Source: Notospermus geniculatus (lineage: Eukaryota > Nemertea > Pilidiophora > Heteronemertea > Lineidae). Taken from it: a stretch of 64,000 nucleotides of DNA. The stretch is from positions 89,180 to 153,179 of the forward strand of contig NMRB01000182.1 in assembly GCA_002633025.1 (NCBI GenBank). The letters run 5' to 3'. The notes under the pieces were generated by a model. It ran no database searches. It was not told where the DNA came from and saw only the letters and a list, made by a program, of their open reading frames with translations. Positions 43,213 through 53,947 of this stretch are shown here, one piece after another; within the stretch, counting starts at the first letter, position 1, and every line of letters starts with the position of its first letter. The translations under genes and the position numbers were made by a program.

Positions 43213-44664
43213 CCCATCTTGATAACATAATAGTTCAAGCTGATTATTCCATCATTTTCACCTCAATAGACGGAGAAACAATTTAACGAATGCTTTAAAA
43301 TGCCTCCAAAAATACAGCATGTTTTTTTCATGATATTTTGATATTTCTTGAAAATGAATAGAGATTTTTTCGTAACTTTTTTCACTGAATTTCTTAGAAA
43401 CCATCAGGGAATAATATCAAGCTAATTTTGAAATGAAAATTTTGGATTCTGATTCTTTTTTCTTGATATTTTCGTGATAATTTGCCACAAATCCTAAATT
43501 TGGTATTTCATCATTTAAGCACATGTTTTTTTTCGTATAATACGTCAATCTTACCCATAAATGACCATTGGCATCTCATCAGAATAGAAAACATCACTCT
43601 CTTTTTATTTTTAACAAGACTGTACGTGCATTAACTGATGTTTATACATGTATACATCTAAGAATGCTGATATCTTTATTACTCTTCGTCCAAACACGAC
43701 TGTTTGAGGAGGATATTATTCTCAATTTTAATGAGCTGTGAGGTCCCATGCGCTGCTGACAGCAAGCGGTAACTACTGGAAATAACCATTCCATCGAACG
43801 CTAGGCCCTTCCTCTTCATACCTATTTAGAATGAACTTACAATAGGCCGTAAGTCCATGTGTATGCCCGCATCATGCCATTCTTTTTGGCTGTTAAGGAC
43901 TATCTTAAAAAATCATTCTACAGCTTAGTAGAGGGATTATTCTCTCACTAGGCTAATGCCGATTGCTTCATGAAGAATCTCTTTGCCAACATTTCTAATG
44001 AACGCCTCCCGTTTCGGGTAGACCTACACAATGAAATACAATACAACGTACCTCCCATTCACACAATTTATAAAGGGCGAACAATTTGAAAGGCACACAG
44101 CCTCAATTGCAACGCTTGAAATTGGTCCCTCTTCAAAGGAGGCAAGTCTCTAATTGGACAGCGTGAAAGTAGGCGGTAAATAATCATACAAAGGCGTACC
44201 AAATCAAAACATCCAATGACCTGGCTTAGAAATTTCCTTTGAGGTGGAAAACATGTTTACATGAGAGCGCCTTTGCTTTCAAATAAATGATATGACGTCC
44301 GTTCCACTGGGTGATGTCAGTTTACTAACTTATTGCTGTCCATTGCGATCATGTGGTCGAAATTTCAAATTAAGTTATAACTTATTTCCCCGAGTTGTTT
44401 ACGAATGCTCATTTCGTACTCAAGGCGCTGTTTTCGACAACTGATTTAGCAGGTTACATGCTCAAAAATAAATCTTTGCAACTAACCCCCTCTTTGTGTC
44501 TTTGCTCTGGGCTGATTTCGGCCAGGCGATTATACGATGTTGGCCATCGCTGAACATTTGGTAACCATCATTTACAGAAGTAGAAACTCTGAGAATGAAC
44601 CGTAAGCGCGAATCTGGTCCCTTCTTCACGTCCTGCGGCCTATAAATGGCTGGGCAACGCTTCC
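43213..44664. repeat. Segmental duplication, copy A
   Basis: This matches 46193-47430 plus 48179-48393 at roughly 97-98% by eye, starting CCATCTTGATAACATAATAG. Its right end carries the 3' part of the gene at 48188 (see next entry) and is cut off by the mobile unit at 44665. The left border is at the N at 43212. Confidence 0.85.
44462..44664 (-). pseudogene. Truncated duplicate of the 48188-49327 coding exon
   Basis: The minus frame repeats the last 66 or so residues of the 48188 gene, with only two or three changes (for example DVKKGPDSRL for DVNKGPDSRL, YQMFSDGQ for YQIFSDGQ), and the same stop at 44462. Upstream the frame runs into the mobile unit at 44665, so the rest of the protein is absent. 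Confidence 0.8.
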
Positions 44665-45119
44665 TATTAAGTTGGAAGTGATCCAAAAATGAAACCTCTG
44701 AAACTCTGAGGACTAGTAGGAATGGCCTCATGAGGACCAAGGCAGGCCTACACCCTCTTAAACATCCACTAGTGTGCAATAATATACCCTCTTATGTTGA
44801 CGTCGAGAGAAGCTGCCGAATACTGAGCGAGTCGATCTTCTCAATGGGCCAGCAATTTAAAGCTGCGAATCCACTCTCGCGATTTTGGCTTAAGACGGGG
44901 TTGCGATCCCTTGCGATCACCTTATATGGCAATCGGAAGTCCTTATAAGGTGATCGTAAGGGATCGCAACCCCGTCCCAAGCCAAAATCGCGACAGTGGA
45001 TTCGCCGTTTAAGACTGCATTGTAAAGTCGTGGACATAAATTTGTCTACACCTGATACCTATATTTCAAATACTACTGGGTCAATTTTAACACGGTTTGT
45101 TCCAAATGAAACGATATCT
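44665..45119. mobile_element. Interspersed element with internal hairpin, copy 2
   Basis: Second copy of the 40262-40729 unit with the same hairpin at 44858-45010. It interrupts the duplicated exon exactly after GGGCAACGCTTCC. Confidence 0.8.
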
Positions 45120-46192
45120 TGTTGGCCATATTTCTGCATCAAAGTTTGGAAATTTGGATGAAATTATGTAAAATCAACATTTTTATTATGTTACTTTTTT
45201 GTGATTTTTGTTGCAGTTTTGATAGACTGGAATTTTCTAAGGATTTGCGGCTTTGTTTCATCAAATTATGTCGAGTGGTTGCTGATAACAGGCGGTAGGC
45301 CTATCTGCGCAGAGGATAGCGAGTCGACTGCAAATAGATTAGGCCCGTCGGGATTGCACAGAGTTGAACATGCGTTCAACTCTTCCGATTCGTGATTTTT
45401 TTATCGGCGACTGATACCAAAAATCGCAGGTGAGACGCAACTGCAGTTATGTCACACCTTATAGGCGATTGCTTTGTTCCACGCCATCGTGTCTCAAACG
45501 CAATGTGATCCGGAAAAGCCAGTTGCCGCCTGTTTCACACGGAAATCGCATCGACTTCGGCGTTCGGCAACCGTAGCGCAGCCAAACCTCGTTAGTGGCC
45601 GTAAGCAAACTAGGGCAACTAGTGGGGAAAGGGTGCTTTGCGTCCCTGGTTCTATGCGTCCCTAAAGGCAGTTGTTTGTATCCCGGTTCCATGTGTCTGT
45701 CTCAGTTATGATTGGCCTAGTCGCCATTTTATTCTCAAGTGGACTCAACGAACTCATATTTTAATCATCATGGATAAAGTATGTATTACCTAAAATAAAT
45801 CAGCTTTGCATTAATGTACACTCTTGTTAAAAAGTGAAGACAGCTAATATCTCAGCTAATATTGAAGGTTTCAACTTCAACATGACGTGTTATGCCCTAT
45901 AATGTTGTTAAAAGGATCACATTCGAGATTTCGGGTTTGTGACAAAATATCACTGATATATCACGAAAATATCAATATTTAAAAAAGACTCATTTTTTAA
46001 AATTTGGAATTTTGAATTTAAAATCAGCGTAATATCATTCACCAGTCGATCCTATGAATTTCTGTGAAGAAACTTTTTAAAAGTCATTTCTCAATTTCCA
46101 GATATATCCGAATGTCATCAGTTTAGATGAATTTGATATTTTGCAAAATTCGATAGTTCACATTTTTATTTTTCCCTCATCAACAGTCACCC
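45120..46192. other. No gene recognised
   Basis: Sequence between the two duplication copies. Small overlapping ORFs on both strands at 45459-45692 have no recognised family. Confidence 0.4.
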
Positions 46193-47430
46193 ATCTTGAT
46201 AACATAATAGTTCAAGCTGATTATTCCATCATTTTTACCTCAATAGACGGAGAAACAATTTAACGAATGCTTTAAAATTCCCCCAAAAATACAGCATGTT
46301 TTTTTCATGATATTTTGATATTTCTTGAAAATGAATAGATATTTTTTCGTAACTTTTTTCACTGAATTTCTTAAAAACCATCAGGGAATAATATCAAGCT
46401 AATTTTGAAATGAAAATTTTGGATTCTGATTCTTTTTTCTCGATATTTTCGTGATAATTTGCCACAAATCCTAAATTTGGTATTTCATCATTTAAGCAAC
46501 ATGTTTTTTTCGTATAATATGTCAATCTTACCCATAAATGACCATTGGCATCTCATCAGAATAGGAAACATCACTCTCTTTTTATTTTTAACAAGACTGT
46601 ACATGCATTAACTGATGTTTATACATGTATACATCTAAGAATGCTGATATCTTTATTACTCTTCGTCCAAACACGACTGTTTGAGGAGGATATTATTCTG
46701 AATTTTAATGAGCTGTGAGGTCCCATGCGCTGCTGACACCAAGCGGTAACAACTGGAAATAACCATTCCATCGAACGCTAGGCCCCTCCTCTTCATACCT
46801 ATTTAGAATGAACTTACAATAGGCCGTAAGTCCATGTGTAGGCCCGCATCATGCCATTCTTTTTGGCTGTTAAGGACTATCTTAAAAATCATTCTACAGC
46901 TTAGTAGAGGGATTATTCTCTCACTAGGCTAATGCCGATTGCTTCATGAAGAATCTCTTTGCCAACATTTCTAATGAACGCCTCCCGTTTCGGGTAGACC
47001 TACACAATGAAATACAATACAACGTACCTCCCATTCACACAATTTATAAAGGGCAAACAATTTGAAAGGCACACAGCCTCAATTGCAACGCTTGAAATTG
47101 GTCCCTCTTCAAAGGAGGCAAGTCTCTAATGGGACAGCGTGAAAGTAGGCGGTAAATAATCATACAAAGGCGTAACCAAATCAAAACATCCAATGACCTG
47201 GCTTAGAAGTTTCCTTTGAGGTGGAAAACTTGTTTACATGGGAGCGCCTTTGCTTTCAAATAAATGATGTGACGTCCGTTCCACTGGGTGATGTCAGTTT
47301 ACTAACTTATAGCTGTCCATTGCGATCATGTGGTCGAAATTTCAAATTTAGTTATAACTTATTTCCCCGAGTTGTTTACGAATGCTCATTTCGTACTCAA
47401 GGCGCTGTTTTCGACAACTGATTTAGCAGG
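46193..47430. repeat. Segmental duplication, copy B
   Basis: Near-identical to 43213-44453. The match stops at TTAGCAGG (47430) and resumes at 48179, leaving 748 bp that copy A lacks. That extra piece is bordered by GCAGGT on both sides. Confidence 0.85.
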
Positions 47431-47435
47431 TGGTT

Positions 47436-47803
47436 CATTCCCATTTCGCCAAATTGCATTTCGCCAAATTCCCCATTCGCCAAAAAAGTTCCATTTCGCC
47501 AAATCCCATTTCGCCAAATTCCCAATTCGCCAAAATCCCAATTCGCCAAAATCCCATTTTGCCAAATTCCCAATTTGCCAAATTCCCATTTCGCCAAATT
47601 CTCATTTGGCCAAATTCCCGTTTAGCCAAATTCCCATTTCGCCAAATTTGTTACTCAGTTACTCAAATTTGTTACTCAAATTTTTGGCGAAACGGGAATT
47701 TGGCGAAATGGGAATTTGGCGAATTGGGAATTTGGCGAAACGGGAATTTGGCGAAATGGGAATTTGGCAAAATGGGATGTTGGCCAAATGGGAATTTGGC
47801 GAT
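47436..47803. repeat. Head-to-head inverted 16-bp minisatellite
   Basis: About a dozen units of CCCATTTCGCCAAATT and variants run to about 47650, then after some 40 bp (TTACTCAGTTACTCAAATTT) about eight units of the exact inverse, GGGAATTTGGCGAAAT, run back. The two arrays can pair over more than 120 bp. Open frames here on all sides are products of the repeat (period 16, not a multiple of three). Confidence 0.9.
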
Positions 47804-48178
47804 TTGCATCTCATTCCATAATTTATGCATGCTGTCGGAATGATAGCTGCCCCAAACACATGAACTGGATCATATCTTCGTGTTTTGAACCCGTCGGTAC
47901 TTACCCATTATCTAGATAATCCATGACAACCATTTTTACGCGAAGTTAATTCAGGAATATTAAAAAATCCAGCGAGTTTGTCAGCGAATCGAGGAATTTT
48001 TGAAACCACAATATTTGAGAGTGACCATGGCGGGATAGAAGCTTCGCTGTGATTGGCTGTATTCAGCGACAGATTTTCTGTCGCTAGTTCCACAGCGAAA
48101 AGGCGCCAATTTCAACAGGGCCTCGGACGTGCGAGTGGGGGAGCGCGTTTTAGAGGACCTGTTGCAAGAGGATGGCAG
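47804..48178. other. Rest of the 748-bp sequence absent from copy A
   Basis: No gene or repeat is recognised in this part; it ends GAGGATGGCAGGT, whose GCAGGT repeats the left border. Confidence 0.5.
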
Positions 48179-48187
48179 GTTACGTGC

Positions 48188-49327
48188 TCAAAAATAAATC
48201 TTTGCAACTAACCCCCTCTTTGTGTCTTTGCTCTGGGCTGATTTCGGCCAGGCGATTATACGATGTTGGCCATCGCTGAAAATTTGGTAACCATCATTTA
48301 CAGAAGTAGAAACTCTGAGAATGAACCGTAAGCGCGAATCTGGTCCCTTGTTCACGTCCTGTGGCCTATAAATGGCTGGGCAACGCTTCCTGATGTCACG
48401 GGTATACACATTTAATACAGTGCCAAGTCTAATATGATCTTGAGGAGACAACTTACAACCGAGGCACAAACTAAGGGCCTCGAAAACAACAAACTGGTTC
48501 CCAAGGAGATGTGCCTTTTTACTTCGTGCGAATCCCTGTGTTGTACGTAACACTTTGGTAAAGTTCTTATACATGCTGACCTTTTCAAATACAACAATAC
48601 TGAAGACACCCGATGGTTCAAAATTAAACATGAATATATTGCCACTGTCATCAAAGTAATGACTGTGCATCAACAGCGGAAGTCGACCGCTTGAGCCAGA
48701 ATCAGTCCACTCGTTTTCTTCAAGAAATCTATATTTTACACCGGGTAAAACCCTGACTAGTTCTAGTGTCAGAATAAAACCCATGTCTCTAATTCTGTAG
48801 ACGTTGTACCTAGATTCAGCCCTCAATCTCGCTGAACTCTCGCGATGTGCATGAGCACGAACGTCTGTAATTTCCAATAGTGCAATATCGTTGTTAACAA
48901 TGATCTTCAATCTTTTGAAAAAAGACCCGTTTGGACCTCGGGTTCTTTTGAATTTATCGTAAGGTAAATGAAGTTTGCGACGATTGTGTCCCGTCAGGTC
49001 AAAGATAATGCAACCTATTTCTTTCCATTGAGTCGTGGCCGAAAAGTAGCAGATTCCAACCACGCCATTTCCATAATCGCCAGCGATGGACGCAAGATTT
49101 AAAACTTGATAATTATAAAGTAAATCATAATAAGTATCTTTCCTTGTATACACGTAGACGTTCAATGGGTTCATTCCTATCTTGGGTTTTAAGGCAAACC
49201 CAAGAAATGCTTTTGATTGTCCGTGATAATGCCATTTGGACAGTACTTTCGAAAAATCACCGTTGATTTCAACAACACTTCTCTCTTTGAAAAAGCCCGG
49301 CTGATAGAGTACATGTATTTCATTCAA
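48188..49327 (-). CDS. Unrecognised protein, large 3' exon (about 379 codons)
   Basis: The minus frame is open from an upstream stop near 49375 to the stop at 48188. No ATG stands at its start; the first in-frame Met is at 49174 (GMNPLNV), so this is probably the last exon of a spliced gene, or translation begins at 49174. The protein is mixed alpha/beta-looking with repeated aromatic-rich strands (YYDLLYNYQVLNLASIAGDY, WKEIGCIIFDLTG, YFDDSGNIFMFNF), which would suit a beta-propeller-like C-terminal domain, but I recognise no family. A truncated duplicate at 44462 supports that this region was a unit before duplication. A transposon origin is not indicated. Confidence 0.5.
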   Translation of the reverse strand: MNEIHVLYQPGFFKERSVVEINGDFSKVLSKWHYHGQSKAFLGFALKPKIGMNPLNVYVYTRKDTYYDLLYNYQVLNLASIAGDYGNGVVGICYFSATTQWKEIGCIIFDLTGHNRRKLHLPYDKFKRTRGPNGSFFKRLKIIVNNDIALLEITDVRAHAHRESSARLRAESRYNVYRIRDMGFILTLELVRVLPGVKYRFLEENEWTDSGSSGRLPLLMHSHYFDDSGNIFMFNFEPSGVFSIVVFEKVSMYKNFTKVLRTTQGFARSKKAHLLGNQFVVFEALSLCLGCKLSPQDHIRLGTVLNVYTRDIRKRCPAIYRPQDVNKGPDSRLRFILRVSTSVNDGYQIFSDGQHRIIAWPKSAQSKDTKRGLVAKIYF

Positions 49328-49604
49328 ATCCCGCGAAAATTTAAAAGGAATCGAAAGGTGGGGTGAAAAACGTTTGCTTCAGCAAAGCCTACCGCACACG
49401 AGGACACGTCTGGCCACACCGCCAACGTCATCTCTTTTTGGGTTCGAAAGATCTGGTGTATAGTATTTTGCACTGCTCCATTTGCTGATGCCCCATCCCC
49501 AAATTTTTTGACGGATTAAACCGCAACGTGCCAATGGAGGAGGCACTGATAAACATGTCTCTCTGTATTTGAGTCTCCGCCACACGCTAAAACATGCACT
49601 CTTG

Positions 49605-49756
49605 CCTTACAAAAATGTGCCACGTGTAAATGACATTACCACGTGGTATGGGCGAATTTTACACCAAAAATGTGCCTACTTTTACACATTGTTGGTGTAA
49701 ATTTCGCCCATAACCACGTGGTAATATCATTTACACGTGGCACATTTTTGTAAGGG
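49605..49756. mobile_element. Hairpin MITE with CCACGTGG in both arms
   Basis: Arms of about 63 bp pair with few mismatches: CCTTACAAAAATGTGCCACG at 49605 and its inverse to 49756. Each arm contains CACGTGTAAATGA and ACCACGTGGTA. From 49757 to 50337 no gene is supported. Confidence 0.85.
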
Positions 49757-50337
49757 TTATACGGGAGTCATTCTCATTTATTATACATGGTTCAAATCCA
49801 GCCTGGGCCCTCTAGCGATCGATCATCCCCGGCTCACCCGTCGCATAGGACAGTAAGCCATGGTCCCTTGTACCTTTACCTTTGCAAGGCAAGTAAAAGA
49901 CCCAGTCGAGTAACTTGAGATCGCCTATTCCGTAGTTACCAGGGCCAATAATGCTTTGGCTTCGGGTCTGATGGAAACATCGAAATAAACTGTCTACAGT
50001 ACTTTGTAAGTTGGCGATAAAAATCGCCAGTTTTTGCCTCCTGTGCGGGGGATGGGAAAACTGTGGCCACTCGTCGCAAAGCAATAAAAACACCTGTTGT
50101 AGTGTCGTGTGTTGCAGGCTTAGAATGCTGGCACTTTACAGATGGCAGCACTGTTATTGTTGGGGTCATCTGAGAAATTGCGATTGGAACTTCCTCCTCG
50201 CACAACAGGCACTAACTTGGCTAGTTTGTTAAAACAAAAAAAACCAAAACATTTTCCATAATTTTCAACGTTATTCGACAGGAAGAAGCCAAGATTCCGT
50301 GAATCGAGTCCTCACGAGGCCATTCCAATGGGTATGT

Positions 50338-51021
50338 GATAAACCTTGGAAACAGTGAAACCTTGAAAACAGTCAGAAAACCTTGGAACGAGTGTACGCA
50401 GTGCCATTAGATATTTCACTTTTTAGTCCCAGCCAATAATAAATTGAGCCTGGTATCCAGATTGGGAGTGCTGGTATGCAGTGACACATGTCAGATGCCA
50501 AACTAAATTAGGCCATCCTCAGAGCCACCATCTTTTGAGGTCAACCGCCTCAGCCTCCATGCTGATGCAGACAACACTGGTAGTTAGCAGACGATGGATT
50601 TGTCAGTCTGACATTTCTGTTTTCCTTTGCATTTCATCATGAATATAAGGCCTCTTGATATGACTATGATGGCATTTCTACAGTAAAAGGGCAATGTTGA
50701 ATTCTTGTCAAAAGTACATGTACCTTGGTCCATCACTGAACAGTGCCAGTGGATTGAGACCTGAACATGAGGCCTTTGCATGGGACGAGGTAAGAAATTG
50801 GGTTACTGAAAACATGGAATCCAGACCAACCAGAGTGGTGTCGTCTGGTATTTTTCATTTTCATTATTTAGGGATGCATTCAAACTGCTAATTTACAAAC
50901 ATGACAGTACGATTAATCAGCTTGAATTCTTATTGATTTATTTTAGTGTTTTTAGCAATTTTGCCAGTGTTTCCAAGGTTTTCTGACTGTTTTCAAGGTT
51001 TCACTGTTTCCAAGGTTTATC
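50338..51021. mobile_element. Element with 51-bp perfect inverted ends
   Basis: Bases 50338-50388 are perfectly inverted at 50971-51021. The ends are themselves made of repeats of AAACCTTGGAAACAGTG. The interior of 582 bp is non-coding. Confidence 0.85.
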
Positions 51022-51045
51022 ACCGGAGGACTAACGTCACGACGT

Positions 51046-51349
51046 GGCGCTGTGAGCAGTGCGACCGAAGTTTCTTTTTTCTAACGTTATTTCCATTTAT
51101 TTCTGGTGTGAAAAGCACCCGTTTGTTTCGGTCGCATGGCATTAAAATTTACATCATCTTGTAGCAGATGAAAATGTCTGCAATTTTGCAATACTTTTTT
51201 CCTTAAAATGAAGAGATAGATGACGATTTCGGCAACGTCTTTATCTCATTTTTCCTGTACAAAAATGTACAGCTCATTTTTTCATGACGCAACGTCAACA
51301 CTCAAAACGACGTCAATGACGTCGTTTCGGTCGCACTGCTCGCAGCGCC
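51046..51349. mobile_element. MITE with 24-bp inverted ends
   Basis: GGCGCTGTGAGCAGTGCGAC (51046) pairs with GTCGCACTGCTCGCAGCGCC ending 51349, one mismatch. Starts only 24 bp after the previous element. Interior contains TTCGGTCGC again at 51128 and several ACGTC words. From 51350 to 51887 no gene is seen. Confidence 0.75.
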
Positions 51350-51887
51350 GACCTGTCTGGATTTCCGGCACGCGGGTTCCTCATTGAAATGCTAAAGTGC
51401 AGCCATCTTTAAGATATTAGGAAGGACAACGATTAAAACATAAAGTAGCGATACCACCTTTCTCAACCAATGAGTTCCCATACTTTCTTGTGGAATACAG
51501 GATGTTATTCCTTTTTGAAATTGACAGACATCATCTGAGCTTTCCAAAGAAACAAAAAAACCGTCACACTTGGTCTGAATCAAACAGCACACACCGCAAT
51601 GAATGGCGGACAACGTGGAATAAATTGATGGGTTTATTTTTCCACTCTCGAAATGGAGCTCGAAAATCGCTGCGGCTAAAACGGGTAAAGGTGTCATGAT
51701 GATGAGCTAGAAAAAATCAGCAGGTTCAGCAGGTTTGTTTTTTGGCCTGGGTTTTGAAAATTCGCGTCGGACACACCGCGAGCATGATAACACTCCTTGC
51801 TGTTCCACACAAGGCTTCAATAGTTCACGTGATTCAGCAATCTGTTTATCAGTGATTTTGCCACCTGTGAATCAATAATTGTAGGCC

Positions 51888-52657
51888 TACGACGTCTGGT
51901 GATTTTCCAAGCTGTGTATCAATCAACCTGTCAGAAGCAGATCTCACGTTGTGAAGTTTTCATCAAACGTTTCACCTGCACAACCTTCAGCCTTGGTCAT
52001 TAAGCAACAGAGTAGAGAAAATTTTTCAAAAATATATCAAGATCTCGCCAAAAAATGCATTTTTGTCAAAAAACTTCACCACTTCCTTGGCATCCCAGTG
52101 AACTGAACTACGAGAGGCCCCCTCGCCATACTGTGCAAACGGGACGCTGAATATTGTGTTTTGGTGGCCGGGCATTTTGAATTGAACTATGATTGAAAGC
52201 ATGAAATTGATCTGTTGTGGTTGCAACCGGAACACCGGGACCAAATCCCGCGAGATATTGCGAGACTTGGGTTTGGGATTTAGTCCCGGAGGAAAAATCA
52301 CCGCCGCCATCTTATAAGCCTACGACATCTGGTGATTTTCCAAGCTGTGTATCAATCAACCTGTCAGAAGCAGATCTCACGTTGTGAAGTTTTCATCAAA
52401 CGTTTCACCTGCACAACCTTCAGCCTTGGTCATTAAGCAACAGAGCAGAGAAATGTTTTCAAAAATATATCAAGATCTCGCCAAAAAATGCATTTTTGTC
52501 TAAAACTTCACCACTTCCTTGGCATCCCAGTGAACTGAACTACGAGATGCCCCCTCGCCATACTGTGCAAACGGGACGCTGAATATTGTGTTTTGGTGGC
52601 CGGGCATTTAGAATTGAACTATGATTGAAAGCATGAAATTGATCTGTTGTGGTTGGT
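51888..52657. repeat. 340-bp direct repeat, two copies
   Basis: 51888-52227 and about 52317-52657 are near-identical, from TACGACRTCTGGTGATTTTC to GAAATTGATCTGTTGTGGTT. The spacer holds a small hairpin (CCGGGACCAAATCCC / GGGATTTAGTCCCGG). A shorter, diverged relative occurs at 39137. Confidence 0.8.
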
Positions 52658-52984
52658 ATTGCTCCAGCCACAGTGATTTTGAATAACAATTGGCCTGTTC
52701 AGCTAGCCAACATTCAATGGGGAGCGCCAATTGGTCACGTGAGACTGATAGAGCAGACGCGACACCTATAGAGGCTCATTGTTCGAGAGATGCGGTTCAC
52801 CAAGCACGGCCAATCACACCTTGAATCGTCATGAATAAAAGGTGGCGTCGGTGTACTATCAGTTCAAACCCACGCGTATATTCTCGCGTGGTCTGCGTGA
52901 TCGGGGTTCCCTATTCAGGGCATTGATTGGGGACATGTCTAAGGGGCCATCTCATAGTTGGGTTTACTGGTTGCCAAGCATGTG

Positions 52985-53110
52985 CTGAGATTTTGGACAA
53001 AAACGCAATTTTTGGTGAGATCTTGATATATTTTTGGAAAATTTTTACTGGGCTGTCGCTTAATGGCCAAGGCTGAAGGTTGTGCAGGTGAAAAGTTCCA
53101 TGAAAACTTA
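52985..53110. repeat. Inverted third copy of the 51888 repeat
   Basis: TTGGTGAGATCTTGATATAT and GGCTGAAGGTTGTGCAGGTG are the inverse of words at 51975-52050. The stretch 52658-52984 shows no gene. From 53111 to 53425 nothing is recognised. Confidence 0.7.
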
Positions 53111-53425
53111 AGTTGGAGAAACCTCCAAACCACCCTGCCGTCTTTGAACTGCTGTGAAAGACATGAATGTTGGCCGATTTGAATAATTGAAGCGGGACGT
53201 GTTAGACAGTGCATGTGGCTTTCACATGTCCAAAAATTGGGGAAAAATAATTAGTAGTTATCGAGTAAATCAAGAATATCTGGTGCGGATTTACTTATGA
53301 TCAAGAGTGTACATCCTGAGATTCGTAGCTAGCGAAGTAGAAGAAAAAAATATGACGAAAAAGACGACATCGTCGACCTATGCGCTGACACCATTCGTAA
53401 ATACGTCTTTGTGTATTAATGTCCT

Positions 53426-53534
53426 GGGGCCTGTTTCATAAAGTGACTTTAAGCTAATGGCACCATTAACTCAATGCATTTTTCATTTGGTTAAAGGTAC
53501 CATTAGCTTGAAGTCACTTCATGAAACAGGCCCC
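53426..53534. mobile_element. Hairpin MITE of the GGGGCCTGTTTCAT type
   Basis: GGGGCCTGTTTCATAAAGTG at the left pairs with CACTTCATGAAACAGGCCCC at the right; pairing continues through AAGCTAATGG. Elements with this terminal word are common in invertebrate genomes. Confidence 0.85.
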
Positions 53535-53625
53535 TGGAGAGAAGAAAATGAATTGTAAAAACTGCTCTGTTCTCGGTGTGTCCAAGATTCAGTATGATAC
53601 AAGTAATCAATAGTTCTACATCATT

Positions 53626-53922
53626 GATTTCCTTGGAGAAACACGTATTGTATGTCACTTCTGAGTGAAAGATGGAAAAAAGCATAAATATCGAACGAAG
53701 TGCCTTTCACACTTTGATGAAGTTCGCGGGTGCTGTTCTTTTACATTGACGAGGAACCGCAGGGCTGCAACCAGCTTCTTGGGGGAGAGGCACTGGCTCT
53801 CTGGGGGGGGGGGGGGGGGGGGATGATTTCCTTGGAGAAACACGTATTGTATGTCACTTCTGAGTGAAAGATGGAAAAAAGCATAAATATCGAACGAAGT
53901 GCCTTTCACCTTTTGATGAAGT
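53626..53922. repeat. 98-bp direct repeat around a G18 run
   Basis: GATTTCCTTGGAGAAACACG at 53627 and 53825 start two almost identical copies ending near TTTGATGAAGTT. An 18-base G run at about 53804 directly precedes the second. The pattern could be a replication or an assembly artefact. Confidence 0.7.
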
Positions 53923-53947
53923 TTAAAATATGGGGTTATTCAAAACA

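Noticed and set aside
47330-47843. Several long ORFs with HFAKFPIRQ-like repeats on both strands
   Set aside because: They are translations of the 16-bp minisatellite; the period is not a multiple of three and all frames are open.
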